Below are positions 26,810 to 35,606 of a stretch of DNA of 64,000 bases, one piece after another. Position 1 is the first letter of the stretch, and every line of letters begins with the position of its first letter. The notes beneath the pieces were generated by a model. It saw only the letters and a program-made list of their open reading frames with translations. It did no database searches and was not told where the DNA came from. The translations under genes were made by a program, and so were the position numbers. The stretch is from Pseudomonas costantinii (GTDB lineage Bacteria; Pseudomonadota; Gammaproteobacteria; Pseudomonadales; Pseudomonadaceae): the NCBI RefSeq assembly GCF_001870435.1, contig NZ_MDDR01000005.1, forward strand, positions 186,001-250,000, in the 5' to 3' direction.

Positions 26810-29154
26810 GCAATCATCATCAAGCCGACCAAACCCCGACCCCGCGCTACAAGCCGTACAAAGGCCCGGCCGGCGGCTGGGGGGCACTGATCAGCGTGGC
26901 GCAAGCCTGGCTGACCAGCGACAACGCGCTGAAAAACCTGCGCATGATGCTCAAGACCAACCAGAATGGCGGCTTCGACTGCCCGGGCTGCGCCTGGGGT
27001 GATTCGCCGGAAAGCGGCATGGTCAAGTTCTGCGAAAACGGCGCCAAGGCGGTCAACTGGGAAGCCACCAAGCGCCGCGTAGACGCTGCGTTCTTCGCCA
27101 AGCACAGCGTCAGCGCACTGCTGGAGCAGAGCGACTATTGGCTGGAATACCAAGGCCGCCTGACCGAGCCGATGCGCTATGACGCCGAGACCGACCACTA
27201 CAAGCCCATCAGTTGGGAAGCGGCATTCGACCTGGTCGGCAAGCACCTCAACGCACTGCCCAACCCGGACATGGCCGAGTTCTACACCTCGGGCCGGGCC
27301 AGCAATGAAGCGGCGTACCTGTATCAGTTGTTTGTGCGTGCCTACGGCACTAACAACTTCCCGGATTGTTCGAACATGTGCCACGAAGCCAGCGGCGTGG
27401 CCCTCGCGCAGAGCGTGGGTGTCGGCAAAGGCACTGTGACCTTCGACGACTTCGAACACGCCGATGCGATTTTCGTCTGGGGCCAGAACCCCGGCACCAA
27501 CCACCCGCGCATGCTCGAACCGCTGCGCGAAGCGGTTAAACGCGGCGCCCAAGTGGTGTGCATCAACCCATTGAAAGAACGCGGCCTGGAACGTTTCCAG
27601 CACCCGCAACACCCACTGGAAATGCTCACCAACGGCGACAAACCGACCAACACTGCGTACTTCCGTCCGGCGCTGGGTGGCGACATGGCTATCCTGCGCG
27701 GTATGGCCAAGTTCCTGCTGCTGTGGGAACGCCAGGCCCAGGCCGAAGGCAAAGAAGCCGTGTTCGACCACGGTTTCCTCAACGAACACACGGCCAACGT
27801 GCTGGATTACCTGGGGCAGATCGACGACACCTCATGGGATGAAATCGTCGAGCAGTCCGGCTTGACCCTGGTTGAGATTGAGCAAGCGGCGCGCATGTAC
27901 GCCAAAGGCAAGAACGTGATCATGTGCTGGGCGATGGGCATCACCCAGCACCGCCACTCGGTGCCGACCATCCAGGAAATCGCCAACCTGATGTTGCTGC
28001 GCGGCAATATCGGCCGCCCGGGCGCTGGCCTCTGCCCGGTGCGTGGCCACAGTAACGTACAGGGCGACCGCACCATGGGCATTAACGAGCGCCCACCGGT
28101 GGCGTTCCTCGACTCCCTCGAACGTCGTTTCCAATTCCAGGTGCCACGCGACAATGGCCACAACGTGGTCGAAGCCATTCACGCCATGCTCGAAGGTCGC
28201 TCTAAGGTGTTTATCGGCCTGGGCGGCAACTTTGCCCAAGCCACCCCGGACAGCCCGCGCACTTTCGAAGCGCTGCGTAATTGCGACCTGACCGTGCAGA
28301 TCAGCACCAAGCTCAACCGCAGTCACCTGACCCACGGTAAAGACGCACTGATCCTGCCGTGCCTGGGCCGTACCGACATCGACATCCAGGCCGACGGCCC
28401 GCAAGCCGTGACGGTGGAAGACTCGTTCAGCATGGTTCACGGCTCCAACGGCCAACTGCAACCGCTGTCGAAGCTGATGAAATCCGAGCCCGCCATCCTC
28501 GCCGGTATTGCCGCTGCGACCCTGGGCAGCAAGCCGGTGGATTGGAACTGGCTGGTGGCCGACTACGGGCGCATCCGCGACCTGATCGCCGACACCATCC
28601 CAGGTTTCAAGGACTTCAACGAGAAGATCAAACACCCAGGCGGGTTCTATCTGGGTAACTCTGCCGGCGCACGCCGCTGGAACACCCCATCGGGCCGCGC
28701 CAACTTCCGCCCGAACATCCTGCCCAAAGACCTGATCCACGAACGCACCCACGCCACGGGCCGGGTGCCGGACCTGATCATGCAATCAATGCGCTCACAC
28801 GATCAGTACAACACCACTATTTATGGGTTGGACGACCGCTATCGTGGGGTTAAAGGTCAGCGTGATGTGCTGTTCGTCAACGAAGCCGACATCATCCGCC
28901 TGGGCTTCAAACCGGGGCAGAAGGCCGACATTGTGTCGCTGTGGGAAGACGGTCGTGAGCGCCGCGTAAAGGGTTTCACCTTGTTGGCGTTTGATATTCC
29001 GGCGGGGCAGGCAGCCGCCTATTACCCGGAAGTGAACCCGCTCGTGCCGCTGGAAAGCACCGGGGATGGCAGCCATACGCCGACGTCGAAGTTCGTGGCG
29101 ATTCGCCTCGAAGCGGCGAGTGACAATGGGCTGATCATGGCGCGTTCAGCGTAA
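26806..29154 (+). CDS. FdhF/YdeP-family molybdopterin oxidoreductase
   Basis: This 783-residue molybdenum enzyme is of the FdhF/YdeP branch of the DMSO-reductase superfamily. The N-terminal motif FDCPGCAWGD replaces the four-cysteine Fe-S motif of classical formate dehydrogenases. YTSGRASNEAAYLYQLFVRA, GQNPGTNHPRMLEPLREA and NIGRPGAGLCPVRGHSNVQGDRTMG are pterin-binding signatures, and the last ~120 residues form a molydopterin-binding C-terminal domain. The GTG at 26806 (SNHHQADQTP) overlaps fdhD by four bases and is preferred over upstream starts inside fdhD. Formate oxidation is suggested by the fdhD linkage, but YdeP-type proteins have no settled substrate and there are no fdh subunit or cytochrome genes nearby. 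Confidence 0.88.
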   Translation: MSNHHQADQTPTPRYKPYKGPAGGWGALISVAQAWLTSDNALKNLRMMLKTNQNGGFDCPGCAWGDSPESGMVKFCENGAKAVNWEATKRRVDAAFFAKHSVSALLEQSDYWLEYQGRLTEPMRYDAETDHYKPISWEAAFDLVGKHLNALPNPDMAEFYTSGRASNEAAYLYQLFVRAYGTNNFPDCSNMCHEASGVALAQSVGVGKGTVTFDDFEHADAIFVWGQNPGTNHPRMLEPLREAVKRGAQVVCINPLKERGLERFQHPQHPLEMLTNGDKPTNTAYFRPALGGDMAILRGMAKFLLLWERQAQAEGKEAVFDHGFLNEHTANVLDYLGQIDDTSWDEIVEQSGLTLVEIEQAARMYAKGKNVIMCWAMGITQHRHSVPTIQEIANLMLLRGNIGRPGAGLCPVRGHSNVQGDRTMGINERPPVAFLDSLERRFQFQVPRDNGHNVVEAIHAMLEGRSKVFIGLGGNFAQATPDSPRTFEALRNCDLTVQISTKLNRSHLTHGKDALILPCLGRTDIDIQADGPQAVTVEDSFSMVHGSNGQLQPLSKLMKSEPAILAGIAAATLGSKPVDWNWLVADYGRIRDLIADTIPGFKDFNEKIKHPGGFYLGNSAGARRWNTPSGRANFRPNILPKDLIHERTHATGRVPDLIMQSMRSHDQYNTTIYGLDDRYRGVKGQRDVLFVNEADIIRLGFKPGQKADIVSLWEDGRERRVKGFTLLAFDIPAGQAAAYYPEVNPLVPLESTGDGSHTPTSKFVAIRLEAASDNGLIMARSA

Positions 29155-29170
29155 ATCTTCGGGCACAAAA

Positions 29171-29196
29171 AAGGCCGCTTTTGCATAAAAGCGGCC
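29171..29196. terminator. Hairpin after the YdeP-type gene
   Basis: GGCCGCTTTT pairs with AAAAGCGGCC around a GCAT loop. The T-run (CCTTTTTTGTG) lies on the minus-strand side, whereas the plus strand continues GTTCCG. It is therefore a weak plus-strand and a better minus-strand terminator. Confidence 0.55.
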
Positions 29197-29354
29197 GTTC
29201 CGAAGTAGCTAAAGACCTGCAACAACAACTTAAGTTCCCCATACAAAACAGTAACTTATATAATTGTATACAACCGCTGCCACCGGTCGGATTTCGATTG
29301 TCAGCGTCTCGATACAACCTCAGGATCGCGCCGTCATCCTCTTGAGGTCTCCCT

Positions 29355-29831
29355 ATGAAGTTCTCCTCGATTCTCTTGTTGTCCCTTGGCCTGGTCAGTG
29401 GCGCAGCCATGGCCGGTGGCACCACCGAAGCCGGTGTGGGCGGCGCATTGGGCGGGGTTTTAGGTTCGGTTGTCGGGCAGCAACTCGGCGGCAATACCGG
29501 TTCGACCATCGGCGCAGCCCTGGGTGGCGCGGGTGGCAGTGCGGTCGGCGCTGACAAGCGCAGCCGCGGCCAGGCGGCCATTGGCGGCGCGCTGGGTGCA
29601 GCAGGTGGCAACGTGGTCGGCCGCAGTGTCGGCGGTAGCACCGGCAGCCTGATCGGCGCAGCCGCCGGCGGTGGCGCGGGTGGCGCACTGGGCAACTACA
29701 TGGGCAACCAGAGTAACGACGACGATCGGCGTTACCGTGGGCGCGATAACCGCCGTTATGACCGCGATGACCATCGTGGACGCGGCCATGCCTATGGCCA
29801 TCGCAAGAACAAACACCACTATCGTGACTAA
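29355..29831 (+). CDS. Glycine-zipper outer-envelope protein
   Basis: This 158-residue protein has a signal peptide MKFSSILLLSLGLVSGAAMA. The central ~85-residue glycine-zipper region of repeated GxxxG/GGxxG (GGALGGVLGSVVGQQLGG and similar) is followed by a highly charged tail rich in Arg, Asp and His (DRRYRGRDNRRYDRDDHRGRG). Such YMGG/glycine-zipper proteins are small membrane-inserting envelope proteins, often stress-linked, of unclear function. GAGG precedes the start. The upstream TATATAATTGTATACAA stretch near 29256-29272 is AT-rich and promoter-like. Confidence 0.8.
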   Translation: MKFSSILLLSLGLVSGAAMAGGTTEAGVGGALGGVLGSVVGQQLGGNTGSTIGAALGGAGGSAVGADKRSRGQAAIGGALGAAGGNVVGRSVGGSTGSLIGAAAGGGAGGALGNYMGNQSNDDDRRYRGRDNRRYDRDDHRGRGHAYGHRKNKHHYRD

Positions 29832-29861
29832 GCCCACGGCCTAAAGAGCACCGTAGCCCCC

Positions 29862-29946
29862 TGTAGGAGCCGGGTTTACCCGCGATAGCGTAGTGTCAGG
29901 CAAGCTATCTAAACCTGACCCACCGCTATCGCAGGCAAGCCACACA
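29862..29946. repeat. Decayed REPIN
   Basis: The left unit TGTAGGAGCCGGGTTTACCC is a good REP. An inner inverted repeat GCGATAGCG/CGCTATCGC with GTCAGG/CCTGAC is retained. The right REP is eroded to GCAGGCAAGCCACACACA and no longer pairs with the left end. Confidence 0.65.
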
Positions 29947-29977
29947 CATTTGATCTCTATTGATCACAATGGCCGTG

Positions 29978-30409
29978 TCAGACCACCAACCGCTGCAAGG
30001 CCTCGCGCAACATCCCCGGAATCGTCACCGGCTGGTTCGACGCGCGATCCACAAATACATGCACAAACCGCCCCGCCGCACAGGCCTCTTCCTCGCCGGC
30101 CTTGAACACCGCCAACTCGTACTGCACTGAGCTGTTGCCCAACTTGCCCACCCGCAGGCCAATTTCTATGCGGTCAGGAAACGCGATCGACGCGAAATAA
30201 TCACATGCCGAACTCACTACAAACCCCACGATCTCACCGTCGTGAATATCCAACCCCCCTTGTTCGATCAGGTAGGTATTCACCGCCGTGTCGAAAAAGC
30301 TGTAGTAGGTGACGTTGTTCACATGGCCATACACATCGTTGTCGTGCCAACGCGTGATGATCGGCTGAAAGTGACGGTAATCGGCGCGCTGGGGCATTGA
30401 GTCAGACAT
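29978..30409 (-). CDS. 4HBT-family acyl-CoA thioesterase
   Basis: This 143-residue hot-dog thioesterase is of the FadM/YbgC-like group. RWHDNDVYGHVNNVTYYSFFDTA around residues 20-42 carries the catalytic Asp and conserved N-N of 4-hydroxybenzoyl-CoA thioesterases. VSSACDYFASIAFPDRIEIGLRV is the following strand pair. The acyl-CoA substrate is not predictable. It lies 23 bases downstream of recQ on the same strand and may be cotranscribed with it. Confidence 0.88.
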   Translation of the reverse strand: MSDSMPQRADYRHFQPIITRWHDNDVYGHVNNVTYYSFFDTAVNTYLIEQGGLDIHDGEIVGFVVSSACDYFASIAFPDRIEIGLRVGKLGNSSVQYELAVFKAGEEEACAAGRFVHVFVDRASNQPVTIPGMLREALQRLVV

Positions 30410-30432
30410 GTGCAGGTCTCGTGAAAGTGGGT

Positions 30433-32370
30433 TTACAGGTCATTCAAATGGGCCTCGGCCCACTCGCGTACCTCGGCGTACGGGTACTCCTCCAGCGCTG
30501 CAAAACCGGGAATACCCCGCGCTTTCAGCTTGGTAAACAACGGCACGCTGATACCGCCGAGGAAACGCGCCAGCCGCTCCGCTCCAGGCAGGTTCGTGGT
30601 GAGCTCATGATGCCTGTGGATAAAATCACCGCACAGCCCCATGAAGTTTTTATCCACAAGCGGCGGCAAGCTGGGTGGCGGTGGCAGATGCGCAACCTGG
30701 CCATGGCATACCGAGCAATGGCCACAGCGCTGGGGCGCGTTTTCATCCCCGAAATACTGCGCCAGGCGTTGCCCCAGACAATGCTCGGTGGCAAAAAGGT
30801 CGAGCATGGCGTGAATCCGCGCCACCTCTCCCACTTCGTGCTGCTTAAAGCCTGTGTATAACTCGGCGCTCAACGCCTGTGGATCGAAGTTGGTGTTCAA
30901 CAAGCTGTAGACCTCCGTCATCTGCTTGCTTTCCAGCTCGATCAAGCCCTGCTCCTGGAAGTAATCCAGCGCTTTCACTACCCGACTGCGCTCGGCATTA
31001 TGCTGCTGATACAACGCGTCGAAATCCACGGTTGCCCAGGTTTTCGCCCGCTTGCACACCTGGATAATCGCCGCGACAAACTGCTGCCGTTCGCCGGAAA
31101 ACCGCGCCAGCAAAGCTTCGGGTTCGATCAGGTATTTGAAGCGGTATTCGGCATAAAACGCGTAGCGCGGCGCGATCACGCCCTTGAGTTCCAATTGCAC
31201 CAGCAGCGTCTTGAGCGGCAGCTCGCGGATGTTGCTATGGTCCGACAACGACCTCAGCAAGAACTCCCACTGCCCATCGCCACGCGCCGCCTGCAATTCC
31301 TCCAGGACACGACGAATGCCGTCCTGCTCAGGCGTGTCGCCGTACACAAAGTTCTCCAGCACATTCAGGCTGTCACGGTTGGCCAGCACCAGGCAGTCGG
31401 ACGGCTGCCCATCACGCCCCGCGCGACCGATTTCCTGGCTGTAGTTCTCAATGGATTTGGGCAGGTCAAAGTGCACCACATTGCGGATATCACTCTTGTC
31501 GATGCCCATGCCGAACGCGATGGTGGCAACGATGCAATTGGAACGCCCGCCCATAAAGCGCTGCTGGATACCCTCGCGTTTATCGTGGGGTAAACCGGCG
31601 TGATATGCCTCGGCCTGAATGCCGTTGCGGTTCAGGTGCTCGGCAATTTGCTCAGCGGTTTTTTGCAGGGTGACATAGACGATGCTCGGCTGATTGGCCC
31701 GCTCGCTCATCCACTCGACCAAGCGCCCGCGTTTGTCCGCACCACTGACCGGCTCAACCAACAAGTTGAGATTCGGCCGGTAGAAGCCCGTGGTGACCAC
31801 ATCGTCCGGCGCAATGGCGAACTTGGCCTGCATGTCGGCAATCACCTTGGGCGTGGCCGTAGCGGTCAACAGCAGCGCTTGTGGGATATTGAACTGACGC
31901 TGGTAGTCCGGCAGCTTCAAATAGTCCGGCCGGAAGTTGTGGCCCCACTCGGAAATACAGTGCGCCTCGTCCACCACCAGCAGTGAAATCTGCACGCTTT
32001 GCAGGAAGTTACGGAAGCGCTCGTTCTTCAAACGCTCTACGGAAATCATCAGGATTTTCAGCTCGCCGGAGCGCGCACGGGCCATCACCTCATTGGCCTC
32101 ATCGCGGCTCTGGGCCGAATCGATACTGCCCGCCGAAATACCGTGGCGCTGCAGGAAACCCAACTGATCCTGCATCAACGCCAACAACGGCGACACCACC
32201 AGCGTCAGATGCGGCAGCAGCACCGCCGACAGCTGATAACACAGGGACTTGCCCGACCCTGTCGGGAAAATTGCGGCGGCCGAGCGCCCGGCCAGCACAG
32301 CGCTGACCGTTTCTTTCTGACCTAAACGAAACTGTGAAAAACCAAAGACCTGTTGGAGGGTGTCGTGCAT
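30433..32370 (-). CDS. recQ: RecQ-family ATP-dependent DNA helicase
   Basis: This 645-residue superfamily-2 helicase has motif 0 FGFSQFRLGQ, Walker A PTGSGKS (residues 36-42), DEAH box (134-137) in VVDEAHCISEWGHNFRPDY with the aromatic-rich loop, and motif VI QEIGRAGRDG. A zinc-binding region (C-x-x-C in CGHCSVCHG) and a winged-helix-like region follow. The C-terminus is short, and an HRDC domain is not evident. It unwinds DNA with 3'-5' polarity in recombination and repair. Pseudomonads often carry more than one RecQ-like protein, so it may not be the sole RecQ. Confidence 0.9.
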   Translation of the reverse strand: MHDTLQQVFGFSQFRLGQKETVSAVLAGRSAAAIFPTGSGKSLCYQLSAVLLPHLTLVVSPLLALMQDQLGFLQRHGISAGSIDSAQSRDEANEVMARARSGELKILMISVERLKNERFRNFLQSVQISLLVVDEAHCISEWGHNFRPDYLKLPDYQRQFNIPQALLLTATATPKVIADMQAKFAIAPDDVVTTGFYRPNLNLLVEPVSGADKRGRLVEWMSERANQPSIVYVTLQKTAEQIAEHLNRNGIQAEAYHAGLPHDKREGIQQRFMGGRSNCIVATIAFGMGIDKSDIRNVVHFDLPKSIENYSQEIGRAGRDGQPSDCLVLANRDSLNVLENFVYGDTPEQDGIRRVLEELQAARGDGQWEFLLRSLSDHSNIRELPLKTLLVQLELKGVIAPRYAFYAEYRFKYLIEPEALLARFSGERQQFVAAIIQVCKRAKTWATVDFDALYQQHNAERSRVVKALDYFQEQGLIELESKQMTEVYSLLNTNFDPQALSAELYTGFKQHEVGEVARIHAMLDLFATEHCLGQRLAQYFGDENAPQRCGHCSVCHGQVAHLPPPPSLPPLVDKNFMGLCGDFIHRHHELTTNLPGAERLARFLGGISVPLFTKLKARGIPGFAALEEYPYAEVREWAEAHLNDL

Positions 32371-32540
32371 AAGCTGTCACTCCATTGACCGCTGAGTTGG
32401 CTCAAAAACATAGCCCAAGGCATTCAGCGAATCGAGAAAGGTCGTGAGGAAAAAAGAGACAGGATGATACACAGAGTGGGGGATGGCCTAGGGCCGAAGT
32501 GGGATGCTTCGCTCGATTTTGTGAGATGAATACAAACCAA

Positions 32541-32570
32541 GTGTGGGAGCTGGCTTGCCTGCTCCCACAC
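32541..32570 (+). repeat. Single REP element
   Basis: GTGTGGGAGC...GCTCCCACAC forms an outer stem of ten pairs. It lies just beyond the stop of the DUF2135/TPR gene. Confidence 0.85.
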
Positions 32571-32593
32571 TTTAGAGCTGTGTTAAACCGGAA

Positions 32594-33769
32594 TCAGCGA
32601 TTCTGCACCCGCTCAATCGCCGTGTCATACACCGGATTGGCCTTCTGCTCTTTCGCCAATTGGTAGTGACGCAAGGCGTCCGAGAACTGCCCCGCCGCTT
32701 CGTAGATACGCGCAATGTTGTAGTAAGCCCCAGCACGTACGGTCGCAGCATTGGCGCCGGTAGCCAGCGCGATAGCCTTGCGATTGGCCCAGATCGACTC
32801 GGCCGTGTTGCCCGCTTTCTGATACGCCAGGCCCAAGTTGCCGTAGGCCTTACCGAAGCCATTGTCCAAGTCGATTGCCTGGCGGAACAGGTCAATGGCC
32901 TGGTCCAGATTGCCAGCCTGGTAGGCCGCTTCACCTTGCACGTTCAGACGCTTCGCATCAGTTTGTGCGGAGGAGCTGACGGCCACGGCTGTCACCGCAA
33001 CGCTGTCATCCAGCAAGGCTTTGACTTCGTTGAGCACATTCGGCGCATCAACCGTCACATCGCTGAAATTGTTGATGTCCTGGAAGTCGCCGCTGCCGGT
33101 CATGCGGAACACGGTCCACAGGTTGCCGGTACGGTTTTTCGGTACGTAGTAGGTACGCACCAGAGACTGGCCCATGTACACAAACACCTTGGCTTCACTG
33201 TTGGACAGCTGGTTCGACCCCAGATGGCCACCGTTGGTGTAGTCATGCACGGCATAAACGTAGCTTTCGCCGTAGTGCTTTTTCTGCAGGGTGATGGTTT
33301 CCGGACCATAGCTGTCGGTGTCATCCACATCCAACTCGGCGTCGGTACCCTTCTGGTTATCGAAGTAAATATTGTTGCCAGGGAAAATCATGTGGGAGTC
33401 GAGGTCTGCCGGGGTCTTGCCCCAGGTCAGCACGACGCGCAGGCCGTCGAGATTTTCCATGACTGGGCTGACAGCATAAGTCATACCCTTGCACGGGCAC
33501 TTCACCACCAGGTTGGAGTAACCAGGCTTCTTGATAATCAGCAAGTTGCTGGCGTCATCCGCAGCTTCGCTGGTCAGCGTCACTTGGCCCTGGGCGTTGG
33601 TACGGCCCACCACGTTTTGTGCACCGTTACGTTGCAGCAGTACTTCGGCGTCGGCGATTTTCTGGTCCTTGACCACGGCGCTGAGTACTTCAATCGGCAA
33701 TTGCTCAGCCTGGATTGAAAAAGCCACCGCACACAATGACATCGCCGAGGCGATACGAAGCAAACCCAT
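32594..33769 (-). CDS. Secreted DUF2135 and TPR protein
   Basis: This protein of about 391 residues has a signal peptide (MGLLRIASAMSLCAVAFSIQA). Then come an Ig/carboxypeptidase-regulatory-like domain (~20-90), a DUF2135/YfaP-like beta domain (~100-220; LRVVLTWGKTPADLDSHMIFPGNNIYFD, HDYTNGGHLGSNQLSNSEAKVFVY) and C-terminal tetratricopeptide repeats (~265-380; AYQAGNLDQAIDLFRQAIDLD). The ATG at 33769 lies six bases after GGGAG; a TTG two codons earlier touches the ribosome-binding site and is unlikely. It is probably periplasmic. No function is known to me; TPRs suggest protein contacts. Confidence 0.8.
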   Translation of the reverse strand: MGLLRIASAMSLCAVAFSIQAEQLPIEVLSAVVKDQKIADAEVLLQRNGAQNVVGRTNAQGQVTLTSEAADDASNLLIIKKPGYSNLVVKCPCKGMTYAVSPVMENLDGLRVVLTWGKTPADLDSHMIFPGNNIYFDNQKGTDAELDVDDTDSYGPETITLQKKHYGESYVYAVHDYTNGGHLGSNQLSNSEAKVFVYMGQSLVRTYYVPKNRTGNLWTVFRMTGSGDFQDINNFSDVTVDAPNVLNEVKALLDDSVAVTAVAVSSSAQTDAKRLNVQGEAAYQAGNLDQAIDLFRQAIDLDNGFGKAYGNLGLAYQKAGNTAESIWANRKAIALATGANAATVRAGAYYNIARIYEAAGQFSDALRHYQLAKEQKANPVYDTAIERVQNR

Positions 33770-33944
33770 GCTCAACTCCCTTTAAGTAGTGGGCGGAATC
33801 GCCCTACAAGATTTCGCGGTGGAACATACGCTGAATTCAGAGCGTAGGCGCAATTTTTGTACAGAATGTGACATGGTTTTTATCCCACCTGCCCGCTGAC
33901 GCATTGCGCTACAATCAGGCCTTGCGACCCAGGAGTACGCTGCG

Positions 33945-34115
33945 ATGAGCGAACCGACGTTTGAGCAAAAACAGGATCACTACCACAAGATCCGTCGTTC
34001 CAACTACTTGGCCAGCTTGCGGCTGGAAGGGTTCGACACCCAACCGACCGATGTCGACAAGCCCTTGCCGACCCGTGAAGCAGTCCTTGCCAAGTACCGC
34101 AACACCTCGCGCTGA
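33945..34115 (+). CDS. yhfG: YhfG-type antitoxin of Fic
   Basis: This is a 56-residue basic protein. Its central KIRRSNYLASLRLEGFDT matches E. coli YhfG (RNRNFQASRRLEG). Residues 24-29, SLRLEG, fit the Fic-inhibitory helix pattern [ST]xxxE[GN], in which the Glu blocks ATP positioning in the Fic active site of class I antitoxins. The ATG follows AGGAG with suitable spacing. Its TGA overlaps the fic ATG (TGATG), so antitoxin and toxin are translationally coupled. The short length kept it out of simple ORF lists. Confidence 0.88.
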   Translation: MSEPTFEQKQDHYHKIRRSNYLASLRLEGFDTQPTDVDKPLPTREAVLAKYRNTSR

Positions 34116-34714
34116 TGCTCGACAAATACGGGGTGGGCCAGGATCCTTACTGCTATCCCGGTAGCAGCATCCTGCGCAACCGCCTCGACTTGCTCGACGA
34201 AACGCTCCTGCACCAGGCCGAGCGAGAATTATCCGAAATCGCCTTAGGCAACCTTCCCCTCTTCCCACCGCCCTACGACCTCGGCCGCCTGCAACACATC
34301 CACCGCACCCTGTTCGGAGACATTTACGACTGGGCCGGTGAGCTGCGCAGCGTCAACATCCAGAAAGGCGACACGCTATTCTGCACCCCGGAGCGCATTC
34401 CACCGGAAGCAGCGAAAATTATCCGCCACATGGAGCAGGCCAACTGGTATGTCGGTGTGAGCCAAGATGAATTGGTGGTGCAAATTGCCGAAGCCTATGG
34501 CGACCTCAACGTCATCCACCCCTTCCGCGAAGGCAACGGCCGCGCACAGCGGATTTTGTTTGAGCAAGTCATCGTGAATGCGGGGTTTTCGGTGAACTGG
34601 TGGTTGGTGAAAGATGCAGCGTGGATACCGGCGAATATTGATGCAGTGGCGTGTGATTACCGGGGGTTGGAGGCGATTTTTGAGCGGTGTATCAGTAGGC
34701 CTGTCAGCGCTTGA
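34115..34714 (+). CDS. fic: Fic-domain AMP-transferase toxin
   Basis: This 199-residue Fic protein has a complete active-site motif HPFREGNGRAQR at residues 135-146, with catalytic H135, the phosphate-binding GNGR and R146. The flap region FCTPERIPPEAAKII precedes it, and LFGDIYDWAGELRSVNI is the conserved helix-beta segment. Such enzymes transfer AMP from ATP to target proteins. It has no internal N- or C-terminal inhibitory motif; the motif is supplied by the upstream YhfG protein, which makes this a class I Fic system. The target is not known to me. Confidence 0.93.
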   Translation: MLDKYGVGQDPYCYPGSSILRNRLDLLDETLLHQAERELSEIALGNLPLFPPPYDLGRLQHIHRTLFGDIYDWAGELRSVNIQKGDTLFCTPERIPPEAAKIIRHMEQANWYVGVSQDELVVQIAEAYGDLNVIHPFREGNGRAQRILFEQVIVNAGFSVNWWLVKDAAWIPANIDAVACDYRGLEAIFERCISRPVSA

Positions 34715-34728
34715 TAGAACCGCAAACG

Positions 34729-34747
34729 GATAAACAATCTGTTTATT
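34729..34747 (+). terminator. Weak hairpin after fic
   Basis: ATAAACA and TGTTTAT form a 7-pair stem with a 3-base loop 16 bases after the fic stop. There is no real T-run, so termination would be weak. Confidence 0.35.
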
Positions 34748-34781
34748 GCTCCAAATAACGCTCGCTTTTAAGGTTCGCTCC

Positions 34782-34944
34782 GTCGCTGCCAACTCAGCGA
34801 CCGGGCTTGGTCACCCGAAAACAGCACACATAAGTGCCATTACTTGCTCTACGAACGTCTATCGTCTCGTAACACGCTGCCATGGCGGCTGTGTGTGGGA
34901 CGTCTTCGGACGTGTCGGAGTGCTGTTTCCGGCTGGCCAACCCG
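34782..34944 (+). repeat. Structured inverted-repeat element upstream of the 98-codon gene
   Basis: A long imperfect inverted repeat has a left arm at 34802-34827 (ending AAAACAGCAC) and a right arm at 34920-34944 (starting GTGCTGTTT). They are complementary over about 25 positions with a few mismatches. The ~92-base interior includes ACGTC-TTCG-GACGT, a UUCG-capped hairpin. A separate hairpin, GTCGCTG/CAGCGAC, precedes the left arm. It may be a structured RNA, a leader of the next gene or a small mobile element. Confidence 0.6.
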
Positions 34945-35014
34945 CGCACAGTCCGCCACCCATCGTTTGGCCACGGTGATGTCGGTTACCTAACAGCAAA
35001 CCGAGTACCTTCAA

Positions 35015-35311
35015 ATGCAAATACCTGAAACGATGGATCGCTATCGTCACCTACGCACCAACTTCACCGACACCCACCCTCTCGTCATAGACACCGAAGC
35101 CAAAGCCGAAGACATCCAGTCCGCCGCACATCAGCGCATCCGTGCTGCCACCGACTTACTGGAAACCTTCTCCTGCCTGACCTTCGAACACGCCGACCTC
35201 AAAGACATTTCCCACATCACCAATGCCCTGTACCTGCTCGTCCAGGATGGCTGTGATTTACTGGAGGCGGCACAGCATGCTCAGCTACAACCTCAACAGC
35301 CATACACCTAA
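35015..35311 (+). CDS. Small hypothetical protein (DUF3077/DUF6124-like)
   Basis: This 98-residue soluble helical protein has an acidic N-terminal half (DTHPLVIDTEAKAEDIQSAAHQRI) and a C-terminal helix pair (DLKDISHITNALYLLVQDGCDLLEAAQH). The size and the pattern of a helical C-terminus ending near LLxxA resemble the short Pseudomonas-restricted DUF3077 and DUF6124 families, but the match is loose and I give no function. ATGs at 35015 and 35033 are possible starts; GAG at suitable distance favours 35015. A structured inverted-repeat element lies upstream and a REPIN directly downstream. Confidence 0.6.
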   Translation: MQIPETMDRYRHLRTNFTDTHPLVIDTEAKAEDIQSAAHQRIRAATDLLETFSCLTFEHADLKDISHITNALYLLVQDGCDLLEAAQHAQLQPQQPYT

Positions 35312-35324
35312 GCTGTAACCTTTT

Positions 35325-35423
35325 GTAGGAGCGAGCTTACCCGCGAAGATCGTCAACGATGACGCGGTAACTCTGTATAACCGTGGCGTACTTGAGCTCT
35401 TCGTGAGCAAGCTCGCTCCTACA
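35325..35423. repeat. REPIN (two inverted REPs)
   Basis: GTAGGAGCGAGCTTACCCGC on the left and GTGAGCAAGCTCGCTCCTAC on the right are inverted REPs about 100 bases apart. The spacer contains the ACGATGACGCGGT...ACCGTGGCG type inner repeat. It belongs to the GTAGGAGCGAGC subfamily, distinct from the TGTGGGAGC elements. Confidence 0.85.
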
Positions 35424-35606
35424 ACTGAACGCGTTAACAACCAAAAATCACTGCCAAGCCAAAAATCCCGGAAAACCCTGTAAGAAACCTCCAAAAGCCG
35501 AGACATCCCCTTCCGAAACTGCTTAAAACTCCTGCCCGCCCCTCTACAAAACTCACCTTTCTCTGACTGAAACTAGCGCCCTTTCAACAGCCCCCAGAAA
35601 ATACCC

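Noticed and set aside
34802..34944. Integron attC-like site
   Set aside because: The inverted repeat lacks the RYYYAAC/GTTRRRY core boxes, and no integrase gene is near.
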